Below are positions 57,509 to 64,000 of a stretch of DNA of 64,000 nt, piece by piece. The translations under genes and the position numbers were made by a program. This stretch comes from Allorhizobium paknamense. GTDB lineage: Bacteria > Pseudomonadota > Alphaproteobacteria > Rhizobiales > Rhizobiaceae. The stretch spans positions 310,001 to 374,000 of the forward strand of contig NZ_JAUSWH010000003.1 of NCBI RefSeq assembly GCF_030815125.1, read 5' to 3'. A model generated the notes under the pieces. That model was not told the DNA's origin. It did no database searches and saw nothing but the letters and a program-made list of their open reading frames with translations. The number at the start of each line of letters is the position of its first letter. The first letter of the stretch is position 1.

Positions 57509-57610
57509 AGCATTTCCAGGAACAGTGTAGTCGCGGTTTTCCGTCAGGAAATGCGTAAAAACAAAAACTTAGAGCGTGTCCGGTGAACAGGGATTCCACG
57601 GGCACGCTCT
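57509..57610. repeat. Two dispersed palindromic elements after the hydroxylase
   Basis: A copy of the AGCATTTCCAGGAA ... CGGTTTTCCG ... GGAAATGCG family (57509-57556), decayed in the middle, is followed by AGAGCGTGTCCGGTGAACAG with its inverse ACGGGCACGCTCT (57571-57610), related to the hairpin after cysA. Confidence 0.8.
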
Positions 57611-57611
57611 G

Positions 57612-57724
57612 CACCAAGCCTCGAAGATGCTGACGCATCCTCGCAGTGAAAAGATCTCGAATGCATCAAAGGCTTAAGATATTCGAAATGAAATACGAAG
57701 GGTCATCTCAATGACTCTTGGTAT
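57612..57724. repeat. ~130-bp dispersed repeat, copy 3c
   Basis: It reads GCACCAAGCCTCGAAGATGC to TCAATGACTCTTGGTAT, in the same direction as 3a and opposite to 3b. It lies about 100 bases after the hydroxylase gene and forms the right arm of the inverted bracket. Confidence 0.8.
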
Positions 57725-58058
57725 GGGCGCGTTGCAGCGCTTCCGGTACGCTCTCAAAAGTTGCTGGATATGGTTTTCAACTTAAATGGGTTCCCCATCA
57801 AAGAATCGGGAAGAGCGACACAATCCGCGAACGGCTCAATTCTTCTGTGCATCCAGGAGATTTCGGCATGTATCTTCGGTTGCGTGCGCCAATTTTAAGA
57901 TGTAAGTGTTTAGGGCTATCATCAAAGAAATAATAGCGGAATTTGCATAGAATATTGGGTGAAAATTTATTTATTTTTTTATTATAATTCATGTTTTAAA
58001 ATAATAATTGAAATTTTATGCTTAAAATACTGATTTTTGGTGTAGGGGAAATTATAAA
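57725..58058. other. AT-rich gap upstream of the exporter gene
   Basis: Very low GC from about 57940 to 58030. A short ORF at 57718-57933 has no ribosome site and improbable composition. The stretch probably holds the exporter's promoter; the sequence is too AT-rich to place one box pair firmly. Confidence 0.4.
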
Positions 58059-58655
58059 ATGGCAGATCTCTGGATTTATGTTCTTGCTTGTCTTGCTATC
58101 GTTGCCATACCAGGGCCTGCGGTCATCTATATTCTGTCGCGCACGGTCGAGGGTGGCTTTGGGGCGGGGGTTCTTTCGGCGTCGGGCATTGCTGTTGGCG
58201 CGCTTGGCAATGCGCTGGCGTCTGCTTTTGGCCTGTCGCTTCTGTTCGCCGCCTTTCCAGCTTCGCTTTACATCATCAAGTATATCGGAGCAGCCTATCT
58301 GCTCTATCTCGCTTGGAAGACGCTTCGTTCCGGCGGCGGAAATCAGCAGTCGGACATCCCGAAGAAACAATATTTTGTCCAGGGTGTGATTGTTTCTCTG
58401 TTGAATCCCAAAGTTACCTTGTTCTTCGCGGCCTTTTTGCCTGCTTTCATTCATCCTGAAGAAGGTTACTTCCTTCAGGCCTCGCGTCTGGCTGTGATTT
58501 TTGTGGTGATCGCTTTTGTCTTCGATCTGCTGACAGTGCTGACATCCGGCCTGACGCGCGAATTCTTTTTGAAAAGTGCTGGGGCCGATAGTAAGCTTTT
58601 TAAATATCTTTCAGCGCTGTGTCTTGTCCTGGTCGCCGGATTCGCCGCTCATTAA
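58059..58655 (+). CDS. LysE/RhtB-family amino acid exporter
   Basis: 198 residues with GGGGAAA ahead of the ATG. Six hydrophobic segments and the family N-terminus WIYVLACLAIVAIPGPAVIY, with the P-G-P motif, are clear; YIGAAYLLYLAWKTLRSGGG and GVIVSLLNPKVTLFFAAFLP, with the N-P-K motif, are also standard. It exports amino acids or derivatives. It lies on the same strand as the synthetase/hydroxylase pair but 550 bases away, beyond two repeats, so joint action is plausible but not proved by operon structure. Confidence 0.9.
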   Translation: MADLWIYVLACLAIVAIPGPAVIYILSRTVEGGFGAGVLSASGIAVGALGNALASAFGLSLLFAAFPASLYIIKYIGAAYLLYLAWKTLRSGGGNQQSDIPKKQYFVQGVIVSLLNPKVTLFFAAFLPAFIHPEEGYFLQASRLAVIFVVIAFVFDLLTVLTSGLTREFFLKSAGADSKLFKYLSALCLVLVAGFAAH

Positions 58656-58804
58656 AGCATTTCCAGGAAAAGTGGAATCCGGTTTTCCGTCCGGAAATGC
58701 GTAAAAACAAGAACGTAAAGCACGTTGCATGAGGCTGATAAGCCGAAACGTGCTTTAGAGCATTTCCAGGAAATCCGCGATGACATTTTTCCTGGAAATG
58801 CTTT
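58656..58804. repeat. Three palindromic elements after the exporter gene
   Basis: A family-1 copy (58656-58702), a hairpin AAAGCACGTT/AACGTGCTTT (58717-58756), and a shortened copy that is itself a near-perfect palindrome AGCATTTCCAGGAAA ... TTTCCTGGAAATGCT (58759-58804). They can end transcription from both sides between convergent genes. Confidence 0.8.
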
Positions 58805-58808
58805 AGAC

Positions 58809-59441
58809 TTACTTCACATCGATAACAAAGTTGTCGCGCGAGCGGCGAACCTTCTTGAGGTTCACCAGCCAGTCGCCTTCCGCGGCGCGGTAGCCGAGCG
58901 GCAGGATGGTGACGGAGCGCAGGCCCTTTTCACGCAGCCCGAGGATTTCGTCGACGGCTGCCGGGTCGAAGCCTTCCATTGGCGTCGCGTCCACACCTTC
59001 GAAGGCTGCGGCGGCGCAGGCAAGGCCAAGCGCGATATAGCTCTGGCGGGCGGCGTGTTCGAAGTTCTGCTCCGCCGGACGGTTCGGATAGGCGGCCAGC
59101 AGCTTCTGGCGATAGGCTTCCCAGCCTTCGTTCTTGAAGCCGCGCTCGTCATTGACGAGGTCGAACATCATGTTGATGCGCTCGACCGTGTAGTTATCCC
59201 AGGCGGCGAAGACGAGGAGATGCGAGCAATCGGTGATCTGCGCCTGATCCCAGGCGACCGGACGGATCTTCTCGCGGATCTCCTTGTTGGTCACCACCAG
59301 CACCTGAAACGGCTGTAGGCCGCTGGAGGTGGGGGCAAGCCGCGCGGCCTCGACAATGCGCTCCACCTTGTCTTCCGGCACAGACTTGGCCGGGTCCATT
59401 TTCTTGGTGGCGTAGCGCCAGTTCAATTTCTCAAGAAGCAC
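58809..59441 (-). CDS. Nitroreductase-family NAD(P)H oxidoreductase
   Basis: 210 residues. The N-terminal LNWRYATKKMDPAKSVPEDK with basic FMN-binding residues is followed by ARLAPTSSGLQPFQVLVVTN, the standard flavin loop. Near the end, ILPLGYRAAEGDWLVNLKKV holds the last FMN segment. Such FMN proteins reduce nitro compounds, quinones or dihydropteridines. A single-gene unit, transcribed convergent to the exporter. Confidence 0.9.
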   Translation of the reverse strand: MLLEKLNWRYATKKMDPAKSVPEDKVERIVEAARLAPTSSGLQPFQVLVVTNKEIREKIRPVAWDQAQITDCSHLLVFAAWDNYTVERINMMFDLVNDERGFKNEGWEAYRQKLLAAYPNRPAEQNFEHAARQSYIALGLACAAAAFEGVDATPMEGFDPAAVDEILGLREKGLRSVTILPLGYRAAEGDWLVNLKKVRRSRDNFVIDVK

Positions 59442-59519
59442 GAAACATGCCTTTCCACAATTTTGAAGAACGCGCTGGATTTAGGCATGCGACCGTTGAA
59501 GAGCAATTGCCCCTCACGA

Positions 59520-60410
59520 TTATTTCTCGACAAACACCGCCTCCGTCACATCGATCTCCAGCCGGTAGCGATCGTTCTCCCTGTGAATCAACTGGGAGAG
59601 CGGCACTTCCAGCCGGTTGCCGACGATGACAAGATCGTTCTCCCCGCCATTCTGCGTGAGCCAGGTGACAAGATCGGCCTCGCCGGAGGCGAGAAAGTCC
59701 ACCGCGCGGCGAAAGATCTTCGGGAAGATCAGCCGCGCCTGGCCCTTGCCGCTTTCTTCGCTGGCATCCACGTCGCTGCGGCTGGCCCAGCCCACATCCG
59801 CCAGCGTGTCGAGTGCAAAGCGCGGTGTGCTGTCCACCGCCCAGATACCAAGCTCCGCGCTGCGCGCTTCCTGAGCCGATGCCGTCAGCCATTGCCGTTG
59901 CTCGACAGGGGCGGAACTGTAGAGCAGGGGATAGACATGGCCGCCGGCCAGAAGCTGGAAATTGAACGAGGCCTTCAGCACCTCTTGAGAAATCGCGCCC
60001 GTGTCCGCGCCGCCAAACGGGTTTTGCTCGGGAAGGAGATAGGAAATTGGCCGCCCATGCACGTCGGCGGAGGCGGTGAGAATGGCGCCGCGCAAGGTCT
60101 CGGGCTCGGCGCTCGCCACGCTTTCGCCCTGCCAGGTCACCGAGGAAAAGCCAAGTTCATCGCGCAGGAAATAGTCCCGCACCGTCTTGCCCAGCGGTTG
60201 TGCCTTGCCGCCGTAATGGGTCTCCGGCGCGTCGATGCCTTCCAGCCGCAATTGATGCGTTCCATCTTTCGCGGGCCGCAGCAAATGCGCGCGGTAAATA
60301 TCGCTGAGACTGTCGGCATCGTCGGGCCTGAACCGCACCGAATCCCCATCCGGCTGTTTGCCGATGATCACCAGGGTTCCGGGCACATAACGGTAAAGCT
60401 GCAAGGCCAT
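59520..60410 (-). CDS. Thermonuclease-like (SNase-fold) protein
   Basis: 296 residues from the ATG at 60410 with GAGGAAAT before it; an upstream ATG would add 51 unlikely residues. LVIIGKQPDGDSVRFRPDD and QLRLEGIDAPETHYGGKAQP are typical of staphylococcal-nuclease-like folds, with the Asp-Ala-Pro-Glu-Thr segment. A C-terminal region of about 150 residues is unusual, so the protein differs from small SNase enzymes. No signal peptide is seen. Confidence 0.7.
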   Translation of the reverse strand: MALQLYRYVPGTLVIIGKQPDGDSVRFRPDDADSLSDIYRAHLLRPAKDGTHQLRLEGIDAPETHYGGKAQPLGKTVRDYFLRDELGFSSVTWQGESVASAEPETLRGAILTASADVHGRPISYLLPEQNPFGGADTGAISQEVLKASFNFQLLAGGHVYPLLYSSAPVEQRQWLTASAQEARSAELGIWAVDSTPRFALDTLADVGWASRSDVDASEESGKGQARLIFPKIFRRAVDFLASGEADLVTWLTQNGGENDLVIVGNRLEVPLSQLIHRENDRYRLEIDVTEAVFVEK

Positions 60411-60580
60411 CTTACATTTCCTCCATCGCTGCCCCCTGATCAAAAGTAGCATGTCGCCGCTGCGCTGCCAGTGCTGTTCAAATGAAGTTTTGATGACTGC
60501 ATGCCCCCCGCGCACCAGCCTCGCACCAGCCGCGCCTGCCAGTTTGCCACCATCTGGAGACAAGACTCGCAGGTTTGCGC

Positions 60581-61411
60581 ATGGTGCCTACTTCCTTTTC
60601 ACGGCGTTTCGTTCGCCCGCTTATGCTGGCGGCCACGGGGCTGTCGCTCTCGCTGCTCGGCGGCTGCCTGTTCGTCACGGATACCAGCCGCATGAACCCG
60701 GATGTCTTTGCCTCCGAGGTCACGCCCGTCTGGGGGCTGAAGACCGCGCCGCCGCCTGAGCCCAGCATTGGCGACAAGTTCAAGAACCTCTTCACCACCT
60801 CCCGCGTGCAGTCCTATGGCGTGCCAGGCACGGATCCCATGACCACGTCTGCCTTCTCCGTGCCGCCGCAAAAGGCGCTCTACGAGCAGATGCGGGATGA
60901 TGGCCACACCATCAATGCCCTGCCGATGGACCGGATCGACCGCCGCTTCCTGCGGCAGGAGGTGGATTATCCCACCAGCGAGCGGCCTGGCACCATCGTG
61001 GTGGATACCAAGGCGCATTATCTCTATCTGATCGAAGGCAATGGCCGCGCCATGCGCTATGGCGTCGGGCTTGGCAAGCAGGGCTTTGCCTGGCAGGGCC
61101 GCGGCACCATCCAGTTCAAGCGCAAATGGCCGCGCTGGACACCCAGCGACGACATGGTGGGCCGCCAGCCGGATCTCAGGCATTTCGCGGCGGCAGAAGG
61201 CGGGCTGGAGCCCGGCCTCAACAATCCGCTCGGCGCGCGCGCGCTTTATATCTTCCAGAACGGCAAGGATACGCTCTACCGCATCCACGGCACGCCGGAT
61301 TGGCAATCCGTGGGCAAGGCGGTTTCGTCCGGCTGCGTGCGCATGTTCAACCAGGATGTGATCGATCTCTACAATCGCGTCAGCGAGCGCGCCGAGATCG
61401 TGGTCCTCTAA
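60581..61411 (+). CDS. L,D-transpeptidase lipoprotein (YkuD family), paralog 1
   Basis: 276 residues from the ATG at 60581. A lipoprotein signal LMLAATGLSLSLLGGC gives lipidation at the Cys. The YkuD domain occupies about 140-276: GTIVVDTKAHYLYLIEGNGR, then the active-site YRIHGTPDWQSVGKAVSSGC followed by VRM, with His and Cys catalytic residues. It links murein peptides by 3-3 bonds or anchors proteins to peptidoglycan. A second copy follows 0.3 kb later. Confidence 0.9.
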   Translation: MVPTSFSRRFVRPLMLAATGLSLSLLGGCLFVTDTSRMNPDVFASEVTPVWGLKTAPPPEPSIGDKFKNLFTTSRVQSYGVPGTDPMTTSAFSVPPQKALYEQMRDDGHTINALPMDRIDRRFLRQEVDYPTSERPGTIVVDTKAHYLYLIEGNGRAMRYGVGLGKQGFAWQGRGTIQFKRKWPRWTPSDDMVGRQPDLRHFAAAEGGLEPGLNNPLGARALYIFQNGKDTLYRIHGTPDWQSVGKAVSSGCVRMFNQDVIDLYNRVSERAEIVVL

Positions 61412-61417
61412 CGTTTT

Positions 61418-61522
61418 CGCATTTCCGAACAGGAAACCGGTGCCCACTTTCCTTGGAAATGCGTGTTTGTTCTATCGCATTTCCGGACAGGAAACCGGTA
61501 TCCACTTTCCTTGGAAATGCTT
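61418..61522. repeat. Two palindromic repeat copies between the transpeptidase genes
   Basis: CGCATTTCCGAACAGGAAAC ... TTTCCTTGGAAATGCG (61418-61463) and a near-identical copy (61476-61522). They resemble the window's ACGCATTTCC family but share their own variant (CAGGAAACCGG, TTTCCTTGG). The remaining stretch up to 61732 has no gene. Confidence 0.8.
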
Positions 61523-61732
61523 AGTCTGTGACATCTTTCCCACAGGGGCAAGGTCATGGCATGGCGGTCACATTTTCTGCGCATTTTCGCCATGCTTCGT
61601 CGCATAAAAGTGAAACCGCGTTGAAGGGGGCAAAGGTGGCTTTCGCTTTTGTTCCCACCCATACTGCGTTGCGGAACAAATCGGCGTCCGGCCCGTTTGT
61701 TGCACGCTGATCAGCAGGAACCCTGTGCTTAT

Positions 61733-62446
61733 ATGACGTCAATCGATCTTTCCCGCCGCGCCTTTCTGTCCTTTTCCGGCCTTGGTGCAGCCGCCCTTCT
61801 GTCCAGTTGTGCCTCCACCTATTCGCCGCCGCCCTATCAGGGCGCCAGCCTCGGCGGCATGGTCAGCCCCAGCGCGCCGCTTGCGCCTTCCAATCCGGAA
61901 CTGGATGTGATGTATGGCGAAATGCAGGATGGCGGTTTCGTCATTCCCGCCATTCCCTACCGCCAGATTCCGCCGCGCTATTATCGTCAGCGCGTGCAGG
62001 ACCCGACCGGCTATCCGGCGGGCACCATCGTGGTGGATACGCCCAACCGCTTCCTCTATCTCGTAGAGCCCGGCGGCACCGCCATGCGCTATGGCGTGGG
62101 CATTGGCCGCGAAGGCTTTGCCTGGTCGGGCGAAGGCGTCATCCAATGGCGTCAGAAATGGCCGAAATGGACCCCGCCGGATGAAATGGTGGCCCGCCAG
62201 CCACAGCTTGCGCAATATTCCGCTGCCAATGGCGGCATGGCGCCTGGCCTGATGAACCCGCTTGGCGCGCGCGCCCTCTATATCTTCCAGAACGGCCAGG
62301 ACACGCTCTACCGCCTGCACGGCTCGCCGGAATGGAACTCCATCGGCAAGGCCGTCTCTTCCGGCTGCGTGCGGTTGATGAATCAGGACATCATCGATCT
62401 TTACGACCGCGTGCCGAACAAGGCGAAAATCGTCGTCTTGCAGTAA
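61733..62446 (+). CDS. L,D-transpeptidase (YkuD family), paralog 2
   Basis: 237 residues from the ATG at 61733. The signal has twin Arg (SRRAFLSFSGLGAAALLSSC), so it may be a Tat-exported lipoprotein with lipidation at Cys 24 or so. The YkuD core is the same as paralog 1: GTIVVDTPNRFLYLVEPGGT and YRLHGSPEWNSIGKAVSSGC followed by VRL. The two genes share about the last 140 residues and clearly arose by duplication, but use different export signals. Confidence 0.9.
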   Translation: MTSIDLSRRAFLSFSGLGAAALLSSCASTYSPPPYQGASLGGMVSPSAPLAPSNPELDVMYGEMQDGGFVIPAIPYRQIPPRYYRQRVQDPTGYPAGTIVVDTPNRFLYLVEPGGTAMRYGVGIGREGFAWSGEGVIQWRQKWPKWTPPDEMVARQPQLAQYSAANGGMAPGLMNPLGARALYIFQNGQDTLYRLHGSPEWNSIGKAVSSGCVRLMNQDIIDLYDRVPNKAKIVVLQ

Positions 62447-62905
62447 CTACGATGAATGGTCCTGCGCGGCGTTCAATCGGTCGCGCAGGCCATGCAGCGC
62501 CTCGCGCAGGCTGGCCATCTCCTCCAGGCTGCAGCCCATGGCGTCGCCGATCGACGCCATGACGTCCACGGCCCTGACCTTCAGATCGGCACCTTTCTCC
62601 GTCAGCGAAATCGTCACCTGCCGCTCATCGCTGGCATCGCGCCTGCGGGTAATGAAGCCGCTCTGTTCCAGCCGCTTGAGAAGAGGGGAGAGCGTGCCGC
62701 TATCCAGGCCCAGTTTCTCGCCCAGGCTTTTCACCCCCTGGCCGTCCTCCTCCCACAGCGCCATCATCGTCAGATATTGCGGATAGGTCAGGCCCAGCGA
62801 TTCCAGCAAAGGCTTGTAGGTGCGCGTAACCGCGAGCGTTGCGCCGTAAAGGGCAAAACACAGCTGCTGATCCAGTGTCAGATAGGCTTCAAGATCATCC
62901 GTCAT
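62447..62905 (-). CDS. ohrR: Organic hydroperoxide-sensing MarR repressor
   Basis: 152 residues. The sensing Cys lies in LTLDQQLCFALYGATLA near residue 16, as in OhrR; the winged helix is KSLGEKLGLDSGTLSPLLKR then RRRDASDERQVTISLTEKG. Oxidation of that Cys by organic peroxide releases the DNA. It is divergent from ohr, with a good inverted repeat between. Confidence 0.93.
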   Translation of the reverse strand: MTDDLEAYLTLDQQLCFALYGATLAVTRTYKPLLESLGLTYPQYLTMMALWEEDGQGVKSLGEKLGLDSGTLSPLLKRLEQSGFITRRRDASDERQVTISLTEKGADLKVRAVDVMASIGDAMGCSLEEMASLREALHGLRDRLNAAQDHSS

Positions 62906-62943
62906 AGTTCAGCTTTCTCGCAAAAATCGGCGCGAAAATCAAT

Positions 62944-62979
62944 TTGCAAAATTATATTGTGCGCTATTTAATTTTGCGA
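62944..62979. promoter_or_regulatory. OhrR operator between ohrR and ohr
   Basis: TTGCAAAATTA (62944-62954) and TAATTTTGCGA (62969-62979) are inverted arms with one mismatch, in an AT-rich gap between the two divergent genes. TATATTGTGCGC in the centre may be a second site or a -10 box. Confidence 0.7.
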
Positions 62980-63057
62980 TATAGAAAATCATCCGCAGCG
63001 GACAGGCCGCTGATAACAGGGCTCCCACGAAGCCCGCCAACCGAAAGGGAGAGTACC

Positions 63058-63483
63058 ATGGCCATTCTCTACACCACCCACGCTTCGGCAACCGGCGGCG
63101 GCCGCGACGGCCGCGCCGTATCCGACAATGGCGTTCTGGACGTGACGCTGACCGTGCCAAAGGAACTGGGCGGCAATGGCGCCACCGGCACCAATCCCGA
63201 GCAGCTTTTTGCTGCTGGCTATTCGGCCTGCTTCCTGGGCGCGCTGCGCTACGCCGCCGGCCAGCAGAAAATCAAGGTGCCGGATGATGCCAAGATCACT
63301 GTCAAGGTTGGCATCGGCCCGCGTGATGACGGCACCGGTTTCGGCATCGAAGCCAGCGTCACCGCCGAGCTTCCGGGCCTTGATCGCGATGTTGCCGAAA
63401 AGCTGGTCCAGGCCGCCCATATCGTCTGCCCCTATAGCCACGCCATGCGCACGGCGACGGAAGTGCCGGTCACGCTCGCGTGA
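63058..63483 (+). CDS. ohr: Organic hydroperoxide resistance protein
   Basis: 141 residues from the ATG at 63058, with GGGAGAG before it. Two active Cys residues are in GYSACFLGALRYAA and HIVCPYSHAMRTAT, the thiol pair that reduces fatty-acid and other organic hydroperoxides. The start MAILYTTHASATGGGRDGR is standard for Ohr. It is controlled by OhrR across the shared operator region and ends 85 bases before a terminator. Confidence 0.95.
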   Translation: MAILYTTHASATGGGRDGRAVSDNGVLDVTLTVPKELGGNGATGTNPEQLFAAGYSACFLGALRYAAGQQKIKVPDDAKITVKVGIGPRDDGTGFGIEASVTAELPGLDRDVAEKLVQAAHIVCPYSHAMRTATEVPVTLA

Positions 63484-63567
63484 TCAGGACAGTTTCCGGA
63501 CACCGTTCCTGCGGATCCGGGAAGCGTGCCCCAGAACATATGCTGGGATATGAACTTGATATTCATC

Positions 63568-63599
63568 AAAAAAGGCCGGTCCGCACACCGGCCTTTTTT
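63568..63599 (+). terminator. Terminator after ohr
   Basis: AAAAAAGGCCGGT pairs with ACCGGCCTTTTTT around CCGCAC; both a stem and a clean T-run are present. Confidence 0.9.
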
Positions 63600-63805
63600 A
63601 CTTCCATCGTGCTCCTGTTTCACACTCGCCAAGAACCTCCCGGAATTTAAAGAGCAATCAATTGTTCCGTATATAAGCAATAATTAACCTGCCGCCCATT
63701 ATAAATGGAACAATTCTTGTCCATGATGGACGACATCGCCCTTTGCGAAACCGCAAAAATGCGTGGCAGGCATGAGCCGCCTTTGTAATTCCGTTCGAGG
63801 AAGGA
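63600..63805. promoter_or_regulatory. Regulatory region of the chemoreceptor gene
   Basis: Contains inverted arms AATTGTTCC (63660-63668) and GGAACAATT (63707-63715) 38 bases apart, in AT-rich sequence with TATATAAG and TTATAAAT. The spacing is too wide for one dimer but fits looping or two sites. No gene is seen here. Confidence 0.4.
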
Positions 63806-64000
63806 ATGATGATGCGTCTGTCGATTGGTACGGTTCTCAGCGGCCTGTTCTGCCTTCTGGTGATGATCGCCGCAGGGCAAGGGCTTTATGGTGTCCATTC
63901 GCTGACGGATATTCGCCAAGGTACGGAAAATATCCAGACCGTGCGTGTCACGGCGCTGACGACGCTTGGCCAGATGAATGCTGATCTGGGGGATGTGCGC
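63806..64000 (+). CDS. Methyl-accepting chemotaxis protein, N-terminal part
   Basis: Open at the right edge; 65 codons seen. Three Met codons in a row (63806, 63809, 63812) follow GAGGAAGGA; the third has the best spacing. The first hydrophobic segment (LSIGTVLSGLFCLLVMIAAG) is followed by LYGVHSLTDIRQGTENIQTV and VTALTTLGQMNADLGDVR, typical of the four-helix-bundle ligand domain of chemoreceptors. The signalling part lies outside the window. Confidence 0.8.
   Translation, partial: MMMRLSIGTVLSGLFCLLVMIAAGQGLYGVHSLTDIRQGTENIQTVRVTALTTLGQMNADLGDVR

Noticed and set aside
57718..57933. 71-residue ORF between hydroxylase and exporter
   Set aside because: Starts within a repeat, has no ribosome site, and its composition is not protein-like.

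Overview
The window is a stretch of an alphaproteobacterial chromosome, most likely from the Rhizobiaceae (Agrobacterium/Rhizobium group). Evidence for this is the high-GC codon use, rhizobial-type promoters (CTTGAA-N17-CTATCT), the cysHDN sulfate operon without a fused APS kinase, a choline-to-betaine operon, an LpiA/MprF-type lipid aminoacylase domain, CsgH-type curli genes, and many short intergenic palindromic repeats of the kind common in this family. The species assignment is inference.

Positions 1-14445 are the right part of an integrated tailed phage. The left edge starts inside a probable portal gene. Then come a fused prohead protease/HK97 capsid protein, tail chaperone, HNH nuclease, a minus-strand tRNA-Thr with its own promoter, four head-tail connector or completion proteins, terminase small and large subunits, and a tape measure protein carrying a peptidoglycan hydrolase-like domain. 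From 9.1 to 14.4 kb lies an accessory zone of small unknown genes, a decayed minus-strand gene, a large nested inverted repeat, a divergent operator region, and at the very end a two-gene operon (cytosolic protein plus four-pass membrane protein). The element ends at the 3' side of a tRNA-Gln(TTG), the probable attachment site. No integrase is visible here.

From 14.7 to 34.3 kb is host metabolism: a DJ-1/PfpI protein, a cupin, a metallo-hydrolase, cysH-cysD-cysN (sulfate activation and reduction), a LacI-type regulator, a DUF1499 membrane protein, the sulfate ABC importer sbp-cysT-cysW-cysA, a ClC chloride channel, a stand-alone lipid aminoacyltransferase domain, and betI-TPR-betB-betA on the minus strand. 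The cysH and sbp upstream regions share a 19-base element, which suggests joint control of uptake and reduction.

From 34.6 to 54 kb are a c-di-GMP EAL-CBS-GGDEF protein, a quinone oxidoreductase, a tiny ORF behind a perfect anti-SD complement, a 1222-residue protein with two SPINDLY/OGT-like domains in tandem, an asparaginase, a curli cluster (csgA, csgH, csgB), a DeoR regulator divergent from a DUF4406-like gene, acetyltransferases with a GST, gamma-glutamyltransferase, a succinate-semialdehyde dehydrogenase-like enzyme, and a MarR/MFS efflux pair.

From 55.0 to 58.7 kb is an unusual AT-richer cassette. It holds an asparaginyl-tRNA-synthetase-like enzyme without an anticodon-binding domain and an Fe(II)/2-oxoglutarate amino-acid hydroxylase of the AsnO/VioC type, followed after a gap by a LysE-type exporter. 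The first two genes are bracketed by inverted copies of a ~130-bp repeat. I consider this the best candidate for an undescribed biosynthetic system. The window closes with a nitroreductase, a nuclease-like protein, two paralogous L,D-transpeptidases, the ohrR/ohr peroxide pair and the start of a chemoreceptor gene.
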